Shown piece after piece: positions 1 to 6,308 of a stretch of DNA of 6,461 nucleotides. The notes beneath the pieces are model-generated. The model did not search any database, had not been told where the DNA came from, and saw only the letters and a list, made by a program, of their open reading frames with translations. Position 1 is the stretch's first letter; every line of letters begins with the position of its first letter. This stretch comes from Caldithrix sp. (GTDB taxonomy: Bacteria; Zhuqueibacterota; Zhuqueibacteria; Oceanimicrobiales; Oceanimicrobiaceae). Both the position numbers and the translations under genes were made by a program. The stretch spans positions 1-6,461 of the forward strand of contig SMXE01000077.1 of the NCBI GenBank assembly GCA_004357015.1. Direction: 5' to 3'.

Positions 1-1166
1 TCAGCGAGTTGGTCCATCAGGACTTCAAAGGCATAGCGCGTGTTCACTGCACCGTGTCCGCGCATAGCTCCACAAGGGGCCTTGTTCGTGTAAATTCGCC
101 GACCAGCATATTTAAAATTGGGAATCTTGTATGGCCCCATCGCGAGGACGCCATTATAGTAGGTTGTCACAACGCCGAAGCTGCCCCAGGCTCCACCATC
201 GATGGTGGCGTCTACATCTATAGCTGTCAACTTCCCTGTGGTGTCCGCAGCGACTGTCATTTTGGTTTTGGTTGGGTGCCGGCCATGATTGTTGTAAAAA
301 ACTTCCTCGCGATCAAAAAGGATTTTCACGGGTCGCCGGCACTTGCGGGAAAGCATGGATGCGATCATTTCATGCGGAAACGGATCGCTCTTGCCGCCAA
401 AGCCGCCGCCGACCATGGGCCGGATCACCCGAATGCGGTGCATGGGCATTTCCATGACCTCTGTCAGTGCCCGGTGCAGATAGTGCGGTACCTGCTGCGG
501 CGACCAGACCGTCAGGCGGTCATCGGCATCCAAATGGGCAATGACCACAATGGGCTCGGTGAAGGCGTGGTTTAAGCCCACGAAATCAAAGTCGTGCTCC
601 TCGACGTACTTCGCATCCTTGATCGCCTGCGGCACGTCACCGAAATGCTGCTCCACGGACTTCTGAATGTTGGTGCCGTTTTTGCTGTTGTCCTGCAGCG
701 GTTCATCGGTTTCTTGCAGGCCTTTTTCCACGCGCAGCAGCGGGTCGAGCATCTCCCATTCTGTTTTGATCAGGCTGAGTGCCTGCAGAGCGGTCGGCTC
801 GTCGTCGGCGGCCACCGCGGCCACGCAATCCCCGATGTAGAGAACTTTCCCTTCGCGGCCGGCAGCACCCGCTTTCGGCATGCTGATTTCATCTTTCGAG
901 ATGGGCAGCACGCCAAAGCGAATTTGCGCGCCCTGCTCCTCTCCGGTCACCACCGCCTGCACACCCGGCAGTTTTTCAGCCGCCGACACATCGATCTTCT
1001 TCAGGCGCGCATGTGCATGCGGGCTGCGCAGGATCCTGCCCACCAGCATTCCGGGCAGCTTAATGTCGTCCGTGTAGAAGCCTTCCCCGGTTGTCTTCTT
1101 CAGCGCGTCGATCAGGGGCACGCCTTTCCCGATAACGTTGCTTTCCCTTGCAAGCATATTGCTCAT
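1..1166 (-). CDS. Molybdenum hydroxylase large (molybdopterin-binding) subunit, 4-hydroxybenzoyl-CoA reductase alpha-like, partial
   Basis: This is the catalytic subunit of a xanthine dehydrogenase family enzyme, which binds the molybdopterin cofactor and the substrate. Only the N-terminal 388 residues are present, with no stop before the left edge; family members run to about 750-800 residues. I translated it by hand. Residues about 20-135 form the a/b hammerhead domain (LVGRILRSPHAHAR at 41-54, GDCVAAVAADDE at 112-123). The molybdopterin-binding domain follows with the glycine-rich VGGGFGGKS loop (252-260), DGGAWGSFG (323-331) and CGAMRGHG (365-372). That last motif, with FGVLPIS at 84-90, matches my recollection of the 4-hydroxybenzoyl-CoA reductase alpha subunit better than xanthine or CO dehydrogenases. 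A segment of about seven extra residues near 95-105 and a Cys at 114 where Pro is usual are small departures. The ATG is 7 bases after the small subunit stop with a GAGGT site. The active-site glutamate lies beyond the window. Family call strong, substrate uncertain. Confidence 0.9.
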   Translation of the reverse strand, partial: MSNMLARESNVIGKGVPLIDALKKTTGEGFYTDDIKLPGMLVGRILRSPHAHARLKKIDVSAAEKLPGVQAVVTGEEQGAQIRFGVLPISKDEISMPKAGAAGREGKVLYIGDCVAAVAADDEPTALQALSLIKTEWEMLDPLLRVEKGLQETDEPLQDNSKNGTNIQKSVEQHFGDVPQAIKDAKYVEEHDFDFVGLNHAFTEPIVVIAHLDADDRLTVWSPQQVPHYLHRALTEVMEMPMHRIRVIRPMVGGGFGGKSDPFPHEMIASMLSRKCRRPVKILFDREEVFYNNHGRHPTKTKMTVAADTTGKLTAIDVDATIDGGAWGSFGVVTTYYNGVLAMGPYKIPNFKYAGRRIYTNKAPCGAMRGHGAVNTRYAFEVLMDQLA

Positions 1167-1170
1167 AATC

Positions 1171-1175
1171 ACCTC
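1171..1175 (-). promoter_or_regulatory. Ribosome binding site of the large subunit gene
   Basis: The minus strand reads GAGGT four bases before the ATG at 1166. It lies in the 7-base gap and overlaps the last bases of the small subunit stop codon (TGA at 1176-1174). This decides the ATG at 1166 as the start and suggests translational coupling of the two subunits. Confidence 0.7.
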
Positions 1176-1650
1176 ACTGCTTTCCGTTTATCTTAACCGC
1201 CGCCATTTCAATCGCATCGACGATTTTGATGTAGCCCGTGCAGCGACACATATTTCCTGAGATCGCTTCTTCAATTTCGTCCCGACTCGGGCGGGGATTT
1301 TCATCCAGCAAGGCTTTGGCGGTCATGATGAAGCCTTGGGTGCAAAAACCGCACTGGGAGCCGCCCGCCTCTGCAAACGTGCGCTGCAACGGGTGAATGA
1401 CCGGAGACTTCAGTCCCTCGATGGTCGTAATTTCCTTGCCAACGCCTTCGAGCACCAAGGTCAGGCAGGACAACTTCGCCCGCCCGTCGATGAGCACGGT
1501 GCAGCAACCGCACGTCCCCATGTCGCAGCCGCGCTTGACGCCGGTAAGATTCAGATTTTCCCGAATCACATCCAGCAACACGTCGTACTCACGCACAGCG
1601 GTTTCGTGTGCTGAGCCATTTACGTTAAGGTTGATGAGCTTGCGCGCCAT
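1174..1650 (-). CDS. Molybdenum hydroxylase [2Fe-2S] small subunit, 4-hydroxybenzoyl-CoA reductase gamma-like
   Basis: This iron-sulfur subunit passes electrons to or from the molybdenum site of the large subunit encoded next. From the ATG at 1650 it has 158 residues, normal for the family. The N-terminal plant-ferredoxin-like domain carries C42, C47, C50 and C62 (CDMGTCGCC region) for one [2Fe-2S] cluster. The C-terminal four-helix domain carries C100 and C103 (QCGFC) plus C135 and C137 (CRC in NMCRCTGY) for the second. An extra Cys sits in CGCC where CGAC is common, and CTQG replaces the usual CTPG. A longer reading starts at a GTG at 1659, directly after the acyl-CoA dehydrogenase stop; I prefer the ATG because family members begin shortly before the LxVNG strand. 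Gene order small then large matches hcrC-hcrA as I recall it from Thauera. No FAD/[4Fe-4S] subunit gene is present, but one could follow the large subunit outside the window. Confidence 0.93.
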   Translation of the reverse strand: MARKLINLNVNGSAHETAVREYDVLLDVIRENLNLTGVKRGCDMGTCGCCTVLIDGRAKLSCLTLVLEGVGKEITTIEGLKSPVIHPLQRTFAEAGGSQCGFCTQGFIMTAKALLDENPRPSRDEIEEAISGNMCRCTGYIKIVDAIEMAAVKINGKQ

Positions 1651-1659
1651 TCCGGTCAC

Positions 1660-2805
1660 TTACCTTTTTCTGAACAGTTCACGGGCAATGATCATGCGTT
1701 GGATCTGGCTCGTGCCTTCGTAAATCTGAAAAAGCTTGGCATCCCGCATCATCTTCTCCACCGGGTACTCTGAGGAATAACCGTAACCGCCGAACACCTG
1801 CACGGCATCGGTTGCCACCTTCATCGCCATGTCCGCAGCAAAGGCCTTGGCCGAGGCGGCTTCAATGGTGTTCCGTTCACCGCGGTCCGTTTTCCAGGCT
1901 GATTTCCAGACGAGATAGCGTGCAGCTTCCACATTCATCGCCATGTCAGCGATCATGAAACTTACGGCCTGGTGCTTTGCGATGGGAACGCCAAAAGTTT
2001 TTCGCTCCGCCGCATATTCGATTGCGTGCTCCATTGCGCCACGCGCCAGTCCCACCGCAGCGGCAGCGACGATCGGACGTGAGTGGTCAAAGGCGCCCAT
2101 TGCAATTTTCCAGCCGTCTCCCTCATTGCCCAGACGATCAGACGCGGACACCTTGACGTCCTCAAACGTAATTCCCCGGGTGTCTGACGCCCGTTGGCCG
2201 AGTTTTTCTTCATGCTTACCCACCTGCACTCCCTCTACATCGGCAGGAATGATAAAAGCTGTCATGCCCTTATACCCGGCGGACGGATCGGTGTACGCGA
2301 GAACAAAGAACCAACTGGCCTGCGCCGCGTTGGTGATCCACATTTTCTGGCCAGTGAGCACATAGTCGTCACCGACTTTCTTTGCCTGGGTTTTGATGCC
2401 CGCCACGTCCGAGCCTGCATCCGGTTCAGTTACGGCGTAGGCGCTGAAGCTGAATTCTTCAACCATCTGCCCAAGGTATTTCTTGTTCTGAGCATCGGTT
2501 CCCGCAACCAGAAGCGGCCCTTCGGCCAGCATGTTCGACATCATGGAAGTGCCTATGCCGGTACACCCCACTCCGAGCTCTTCGCCGATCAGGCAGTCAT
2601 CGAGCACGCCAAGGCCCGGACCGCCAAACTTTTCCGGAATCTGCACGTTCATCAAACCCAGTTCCCAAGCCTTTTTGAACACTTCGGTTGGGAACTCTGC
2701 TTTCTTGTCGTACTCCGCAGCTACGGGTTTAATTTCCTTGTCGGTGAACTCCTTTGCGAGGTCTTGTAATTGCTTTTGTTCATCACTCAAACTAAAATCG
2801 ATCAT
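1660..2805 (-). CDS. Acyl-CoA dehydrogenase (medium-chain type)
   Basis: This is a soluble FAD flavoenzyme that oxidises an acyl-CoA to the trans-2-enoyl-CoA, normally passing electrons to electron-transfer flavoprotein. Its 381 residues are full length for the family. The N-terminal helical domain covers about 1-115. The middle beta domain holds the FAD/substrate signatures AVTEPDAGSD (124-133) and TGQKMWITN (151-159). The C-terminal helical domain holds ERKTFG (267-272), the FGG of QVFGGYGY (338-340) and the catalytic base E363 in QIYEGTSQIQR. A glutamate at that place is the position used by short- and medium-chain dehydrogenases, not the isovaleryl-CoA type, and the sequence reads close to mammalian medium-chain enzymes throughout. 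The ATG at 2805 follows a strong AGGAAAGGA site. It ends next to the molybdenum enzyme small subunit. The chain length or aromatic nature of its substrate cannot be read from the sequence. Confidence 0.95.
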   Translation of the reverse strand: MIDFSLSDEQKQLQDLAKEFTDKEIKPVAAEYDKKAEFPTEVFKKAWELGLMNVQIPEKFGGPGLGVLDDCLIGEELGVGCTGIGTSMMSNMLAEGPLLVAGTDAQNKKYLGQMVEEFSFSAYAVTEPDAGSDVAGIKTQAKKVGDDYVLTGQKMWITNAAQASWFFVLAYTDPSAGYKGMTAFIIPADVEGVQVGKHEEKLGQRASDTRGITFEDVKVSASDRLGNEGDGWKIAMGAFDHSRPIVAAAAVGLARGAMEHAIEYAAERKTFGVPIAKHQAVSFMIADMAMNVEAARYLVWKSAWKTDRGERNTIEAASAKAFAADMAMKVATDAVQVFGGYGYSSEYPVEKMMRDAKLFQIYEGTSQIQRMIIARELFRKR

Positions 2806-2812
2806 GGCGAAA

Positions 2813-2821
2813 TCCTTTCCT
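2813..2821 (-). promoter_or_regulatory. Ribosome binding site of the acyl-CoA dehydrogenase gene
   Basis: The minus strand reads AGGAAAGGA ending seven bases before the ATG at 2805, the best ribosome binding site in the window. It lies in the only gap of any size (2806-2854, 49 bases), so this gene need not be translationally coupled to the thiolase. I see no convincing promoter or terminator in the gap. Confidence 0.75.
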
Positions 2822-2854
2822 GTAATGATGTTCTATTCCATGAGAACGATGATT

Positions 2855-4051
2855 TCATACGCGTTCCACAAGCAGTGCTACCCCCATGCCGCCGCTTACA
2901 CAAAGCGTGGAGATTCCCAACGTCGCGTCCCGTCTGGCCATTTCATGCAGCAGCGTTACGGTAATGCGTGTACCTGTGCAGCCGGTCGGGTGGCCGAGCG
3001 CGATGGCTCCCCCGTTGACGTTTACTTTCTCCATATCAAAACCCAGTTCCCGCTGGCAGGCCAGCACCTGCACTGCGAAGGCTTCATTCAACTCGATCAA
3101 TTCAATGTCATCCAAATGGAGCCTGTTGCGCCGCAGCAATTTCTGTACAGCCGGCACAGGTCCGATGCCCATCAGCGCCGGGTCCACACCGACGACGGTG
3201 TAGTCCAGCACTCTGGCGAAGGGCTGCGAACCAAGGTCTTGCTTGCGCTCTTCGGAAACAACCAGAACCGTTGCAGCACCATCGGTGATTCCGGAGGCGT
3301 TTCCGGCGTGCACTGTGCCGTTTTCCTTGAAAACCGGTTTGAGTTTTGCCAGAGTTTCCAGCGTCGTTTCAGGACGGGGATGTTCATCCGTGTTCACCAC
3401 CGAAACCTTCCCGCGCTTGTCCGCTATTTCCACAGCGGTTATTTCGTCGACGAAACGGTTGCTCTTTTGCGCTACGGCATAGCGCTGCTGTGACATCAGG
3501 GCATATTCATCCGATTCTTTCCTCGGGACGTCATATTTCTCAGCGAGATTCTCAGCAGTTTCTCCCATAATTTCATTGCACAGGGGACAGAGGTAGCCGT
3601 CCTGATACATGGAATCCACCAACTGATCATGTCCGAGGCGGTAGCCCCACCTGCCGTTCATGATGAGATAGGGCGTATTGCTGAGGCTCTCTGTGCCCCC
3701 TGCCAGCACAATTTCGGCGTCGCCCAGCGCAATAGCCTGGTAGGCGCTGATGATGGACTTAAGCCCCGAACCGCACGCTTGGCTGATGGTGAAGGCAGGA
3801 ACCGTATCAGGGCAGCCGCTTTTGTGGCTGATTTGCCGCGCGACATTAGGGCCGATGCCCGCCTGCCGCGCACAGCCAATGATAACCTCATCCACCTGCT
3901 CAGCGTCGATGCCAGCCAGCTCAATGGTTTCTACAGCGGCAATCGTGCCGAGATCGGCAGCTTTCAACGCGCTCAAGGCTCCGCCAAACTTGCCGATGGG
4001 CGTTCGTACTGGCGCCGCTAAGTAGACGTTCTTGCCGTGCCGGGGTTTCAA
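2855..4051 (-). CDS. Thiolase (acetyl-CoA acyltransferase / acetyltransferase)
   Basis: Thiolases cleave a 3-ketoacyl-CoA with CoA to give acetyl-CoA and a shortened acyl-CoA, the last step of beta-oxidation, or run in reverse. The 398 residues match the usual length of about 390-400. Visible features are the N-terminal APVRTPIGKFGG (13-24), the nucleophile C93 in SQACGSGLKS, NEAF (322-325), H354 in GGAIALGHPTG and the acid/base C384 in LCVSGGMGVA. The residue before MGETAEN is Ile161, not the His typical of acetoacetyl-CoA thiolases (YHMG), which leans towards a larger 3-ketoacyl-CoA substrate. The same cover loop carries C155-P-L-C158, which I do not recall as common. The only in-frame start able to keep the N-terminus is TTG at 4051, two codons after the crotonase TAG. 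A GGA lies eight bases upstream. No ATG or GTG is available, so the start is less certain than the gene. Confidence 0.93.
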   Translation of the reverse strand: MKPRHGKNVYLAAPVRTPIGKFGGALSALKAADLGTIAAVETIELAGIDAEQVDEVIIGCARQAGIGPNVARQISHKSGCPDTVPAFTISQACGSGLKSIISAYQAIALGDAEIVLAGGTESLSNTPYLIMNGRWGYRLGHDQLVDSMYQDGYLCPLCNEIMGETAENLAEKYDVPRKESDEYALMSQQRYAVAQKSNRFVDEITAVEIADKRGKVSVVNTDEHPRPETTLETLAKLKPVFKENGTVHAGNASGITDGAATVLVVSEERKQDLGSQPFARVLDYTVVGVDPALMGIGPVPAVQKLLRRNRLHLDDIELIELNEAFAVQVLACQRELGFDMEKVNVNGGAIALGHPTGCTGTRITVTLLHEMARRDATLGISTLCVSGGMGVALLVERV

Positions 4052-4054
4052 AGT

Positions 4055-4846
4055 CTAACGTCCATGAAATTTTGGGCTTCTCTTTTCGCGGAAGGCCTTA
4101 ATGCCTTCCTTGTGATCTGCCGTTTTGATGAGAATGCTCTGCGCCAGGCTTTCGAGCGTCCGGCCAGTGGTCATGTCGACGTTCACGCAATTCCACAAGA
4201 TGCGCTTGGCCAAACCGAGCGCAACGGGTGCACGGGTCAAGAGATGTTTGGCCAGCTTGTGCGCTTCGTCCAGCAATTTGGCGGCCGGAACCACGCGGTT
4301 GATGAGTCCCAGCGTGCAGGCCTCCTCCGCGGAAATCATGTCACCGGTAAAGATCAATTCCTTTGCTTTGCCGTAGCCGATGAGTTTGACCAGCCGTGAG
4401 CATCCCCCTGCGCCTGGAATCAAGCCGATCAAATTCTCCCGAAAACCGAAACGCGCTTCTTCCGAGCCGATGCGAATGTCACACGAAAGCGTGATCTGCA
4501 AACCCGCGCCAGTACATGGCCCGTTGATGGCTGCAATAACCGGCTTTTCCAGACATTCCAGTGAATCGAAAAAGCTCGTAAACTCCTGAGTTGCTGCCCG
4601 AAAGTCCTGCGTCAGCCAGTCCTGATCGAGAAACTCAATGTCGCCTCCGGCGGAAAAGGCGCGTCCCGCACCCGTAAAAATGATGACTTTGATATCGTCG
4701 TTAGCAGCGAGTTCTTCCTTTAAAGCTTTGAAGTCGGCGCGCATTTCGTCGTTCATGGCGTTCAGCTTTTCGGGACGGTTTAACGTGAAAGTCGCGATGC
4801 CGTCCGGGCTCAGATCAAACTTTGTGGCTTCAAGTGCAAGTGGCAT
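4055..4846 (-). CDS. Enoyl-CoA hydratase/isomerase (crotonase) family protein
   Basis: Crotonase-fold enzymes stabilise a CoA thioester enolate in an oxyanion hole; hydratases add water to 2-enoyl-CoA and isomerases shift the double bond. From the ATG at 4846 the protein has 263 residues, typical for the family. It shows LNRPEKLNAM (22-31), the first oxyanion segment AFSAGGDIEF (63-72), the second NGPCTGAGLQ (108-117), RFGFREN (132-138) and LIPGAGG (142-148). Compared from memory with rat crotonase, Glu164 corresponds to E137 and is kept, whereas Glu144 is replaced by Q117. Loss of that base makes an ordinary hydratase role doubtful and resembles delta3-delta2 isomerases, which keep only the Glu164 equivalent. 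The reading frame extends upstream to 5176 but that part is the aldehyde dehydrogenase in another frame, and MPLALEA starts four bases after its stop. The C-terminal KEGIKAFREKRSPKF (247-261) is the usual crotonase tail. Confidence 0.93.
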   Translation of the reverse strand: MPLALEATKFDLSPDGIATFTLNRPEKLNAMNDEMRADFKALKEELAANDDIKVIIFTGAGRAFSAGGDIEFLDQDWLTQDFRAATQEFTSFFDSLECLEKPVIAAINGPCTGAGLQITLSCDIRIGSEEARFGFRENLIGLIPGAGGCSRLVKLIGYGKAKELIFTGDMISAEEACTLGLINRVVPAAKLLDEAHKLAKHLLTRAPVALGLAKRILWNCVNVDMTTGRTLESLAQSILIKTADHKEGIKAFREKRSPKFHGR

Positions 4847-4850
4847 GGCA

Positions 4851-6287
4851 TCAACCGGTTGCGAAAACCACGGACTTGGTTTCCATGTAATAGTCGATGG
4901 CCTCCGAACCGTGCTCTTTGCCAAGGCCGCTTTGCTTGAAGCCGCCAAACGGCAGCTCGTCAAAAATGATTTGGGCAGAATTGACCCAAGTGTAGCCGGC
5001 ATCGAGTTGATAGGCTGCACGGTTCGCCCGGTCCAAATCGCGCGTCCAGATTGACGAACCCAGACCATAAATGTGGTCATTGGCCTTTTGGATAGCTTCA
5101 TCCAGATCATGCACCCGCATGATTGGCAGCGCGGGTCCGAAGACTTCATCCCGTACAATGCTGGAAGACTCATCAATATCTGTCAGCAAGGTTGGCAGGT
5201 AGAAATTGCCGCGCGCGTATTCCGCCCCCTCCGGTCTTTTCCCGCCAACCAGAATCTGTGCCCCCTTGTCCACCGCATCCCGTACCTGCGTCTCAATTTC
5301 TTCAAGTTGAAAAACTGTGTGCAGGGGGCCAATCATGGCGCCCTCAGCCAAACCATCACTGACGCGCAACTTTCTGGCTTTAGCGACAAGCTTTTCAATG
5401 AACTCGTCTGCGATATTTTCAAATAGATAAAGACGCTTCACCGCCAGGCATGCCTGGCCACAGTTGAAAAAACGTCCTACCGAAGCAGCGCTGACCGCTT
5501 TATCGATGTCGGCGTCGTCGCACACAATCATTGGGTCGCTGCCGCCAAGCTCGAGCGTGACGCGCTTGATCTCCTGCGCCGCGGCTGCCATGACTTTGCG
5601 TCCGGTGTCGGTTGCGCCGGTGAAGCCAATCTTACGCACCTTGGAATTTTCGATGATCTCTTGCCCGACCGTGCTGCCCGGCCCGGTCACGATGTTCAGC
5701 ACCCCAGACGGCAGTCCGGCTTTGTGCAGAATTTCCACTGTTCTGGTCGCCGTCAACGGGGTTGTCCCGGCGGGTTTAACCACAAGCGTGTTGCCGGCCA
5801 GCAGCCCGGGTGCGATTTTATTTCCCATTAAAGAAACAGGAAAATTCCAGGGCACAATAGCGCCGCAGACACCCAGGGGGCGCTTGATGATCATGCCGTA
5901 GCGCTGTGCATCGAGCAAAGGCACGTAACCGCCGCGAATGGTTTTTGCCAGACCCGCATAGTGATCGATGGTGTGCGCGAAACGGCGGATTTCTCTCAGC
6001 GCTTCCCGCAGCGGCTTGCCCTGCTCTTTGGTTAGCAGCGTGGCGAGGTCACGCTCCTGCTCTCGAATCAAGCGTGCGGCCTCGAATAGAATCTCGCCGC
6101 GTCTGGAAAACGGCGTCTTTGACCACTCTCCGAACGCCTTTGCCGCTACATCGATGGCGCGCTTTGCATCTTCACGGCCGCCTTCAGGCGCGGTGTCCAC
6201 AAGCTCTCCGTTGGCCGGATTGTAAACTTCGGTCACCTTGCCCGAAATTGCGTCAACATATTCACCTGCGATAAACATCTTTGCCAT
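4851..6287 (-). CDS. NAD(P)-dependent aldehyde dehydrogenase
   Basis: This aldehyde dehydrogenase superfamily enzyme oxidises an aldehyde to the carboxylic acid. It has 478 residues, the standard length. The catalytic set is complete: N148 in VPWNFP, E246 in LELGGSDP, nucleophile C280 in FNCGQAC, and E381 in EVFGP. The cofactor domain shows K171 in VVKPAG and GFTGATDTGR (221-230). At the place of the glutamate that binds the NAD ribose in many NAD-preferring members (E195 of human ALDH2) there is G174, so use of NADP is possible. PFGGFKQSGLGKEHG (446-460) is the usual C-terminal motif. The ATG at 6287 lies 21 bases after the preceding aldehyde dehydrogenase gene, with AGAGGG ten bases upstream; a second ATG three codons in is an alternative. 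It ends four bases before the crotonase ATG, implying coupling. Substrate specificity (aliphatic, aromatic or semialdehyde) cannot be read from the sequence. Confidence 0.95.
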   Translation of the reverse strand: MAKMFIAGEYVDAISGKVTEVYNPANGELVDTAPEGGREDAKRAIDVAAKAFGEWSKTPFSRRGEILFEAARLIREQERDLATLLTKEQGKPLREALREIRRFAHTIDHYAGLAKTIRGGYVPLLDAQRYGMIIKRPLGVCGAIVPWNFPVSLMGNKIAPGLLAGNTLVVKPAGTTPLTATRTVEILHKAGLPSGVLNIVTGPGSTVGQEIIENSKVRKIGFTGATDTGRKVMAAAAQEIKRVTLELGGSDPMIVCDDADIDKAVSAASVGRFFNCGQACLAVKRLYLFENIADEFIEKLVAKARKLRVSDGLAEGAMIGPLHTVFQLEEIETQVRDAVDKGAQILVGGKRPEGAEYARGNFYLPTLLTDIDESSSIVRDEVFGPALPIMRVHDLDEAIQKANDHIYGLGSSIWTRDLDRANRAAYQLDAGYTWVNSAQIIFDELPFGGFKQSGLGKEHGSEAIDYYMETKSVVFATG

Positions 6288-6308
6288 AATTCGTATGCCC
6301 TCTGGCGT

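Noticed and set aside
9..1196. Long plus-strand open frames (9-575 and 594-1196) opposite the left part of the window.
   Set aside because: The minus strand here encodes the molybdenum hydroxylase large subunit without interruption, with family motifs throughout; the plus-strand frames are shadows.
2830..2847. A small inverted repeat (GTTCT, 8-base loop, AGAAC) in the 49-base gap before the acyl-CoA dehydrogenase.
   Set aside because: A 5-bp AT-rich stem without a following T-run is too weak for a terminator and could occur by chance; it is too short to argue for an operator.
2531..3493. A 320-residue open reading frame on the plus strand opposite the thiolase and the start of the acyl-CoA dehydrogenase.
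   Set aside because: It lies wholly antisense to well-supported genes, has low-complexity shadow-like composition and no recognisable domain.
4038..4060. A five-codon ATG-started mini frame spanning the crotonase stop codon on the minus strand.
   Set aside because: It is too short to be a gene and is explained by the overlapping crotonase C-terminus; a leader role cannot be supported.
4847..5176. An N-terminal extension of the crotonase frame by 110 residues.
   Set aside because: It overlaps the aldehyde dehydrogenase coding sequence out of frame and shows no family similarity; the crotonase begins normally at MPLALEA.
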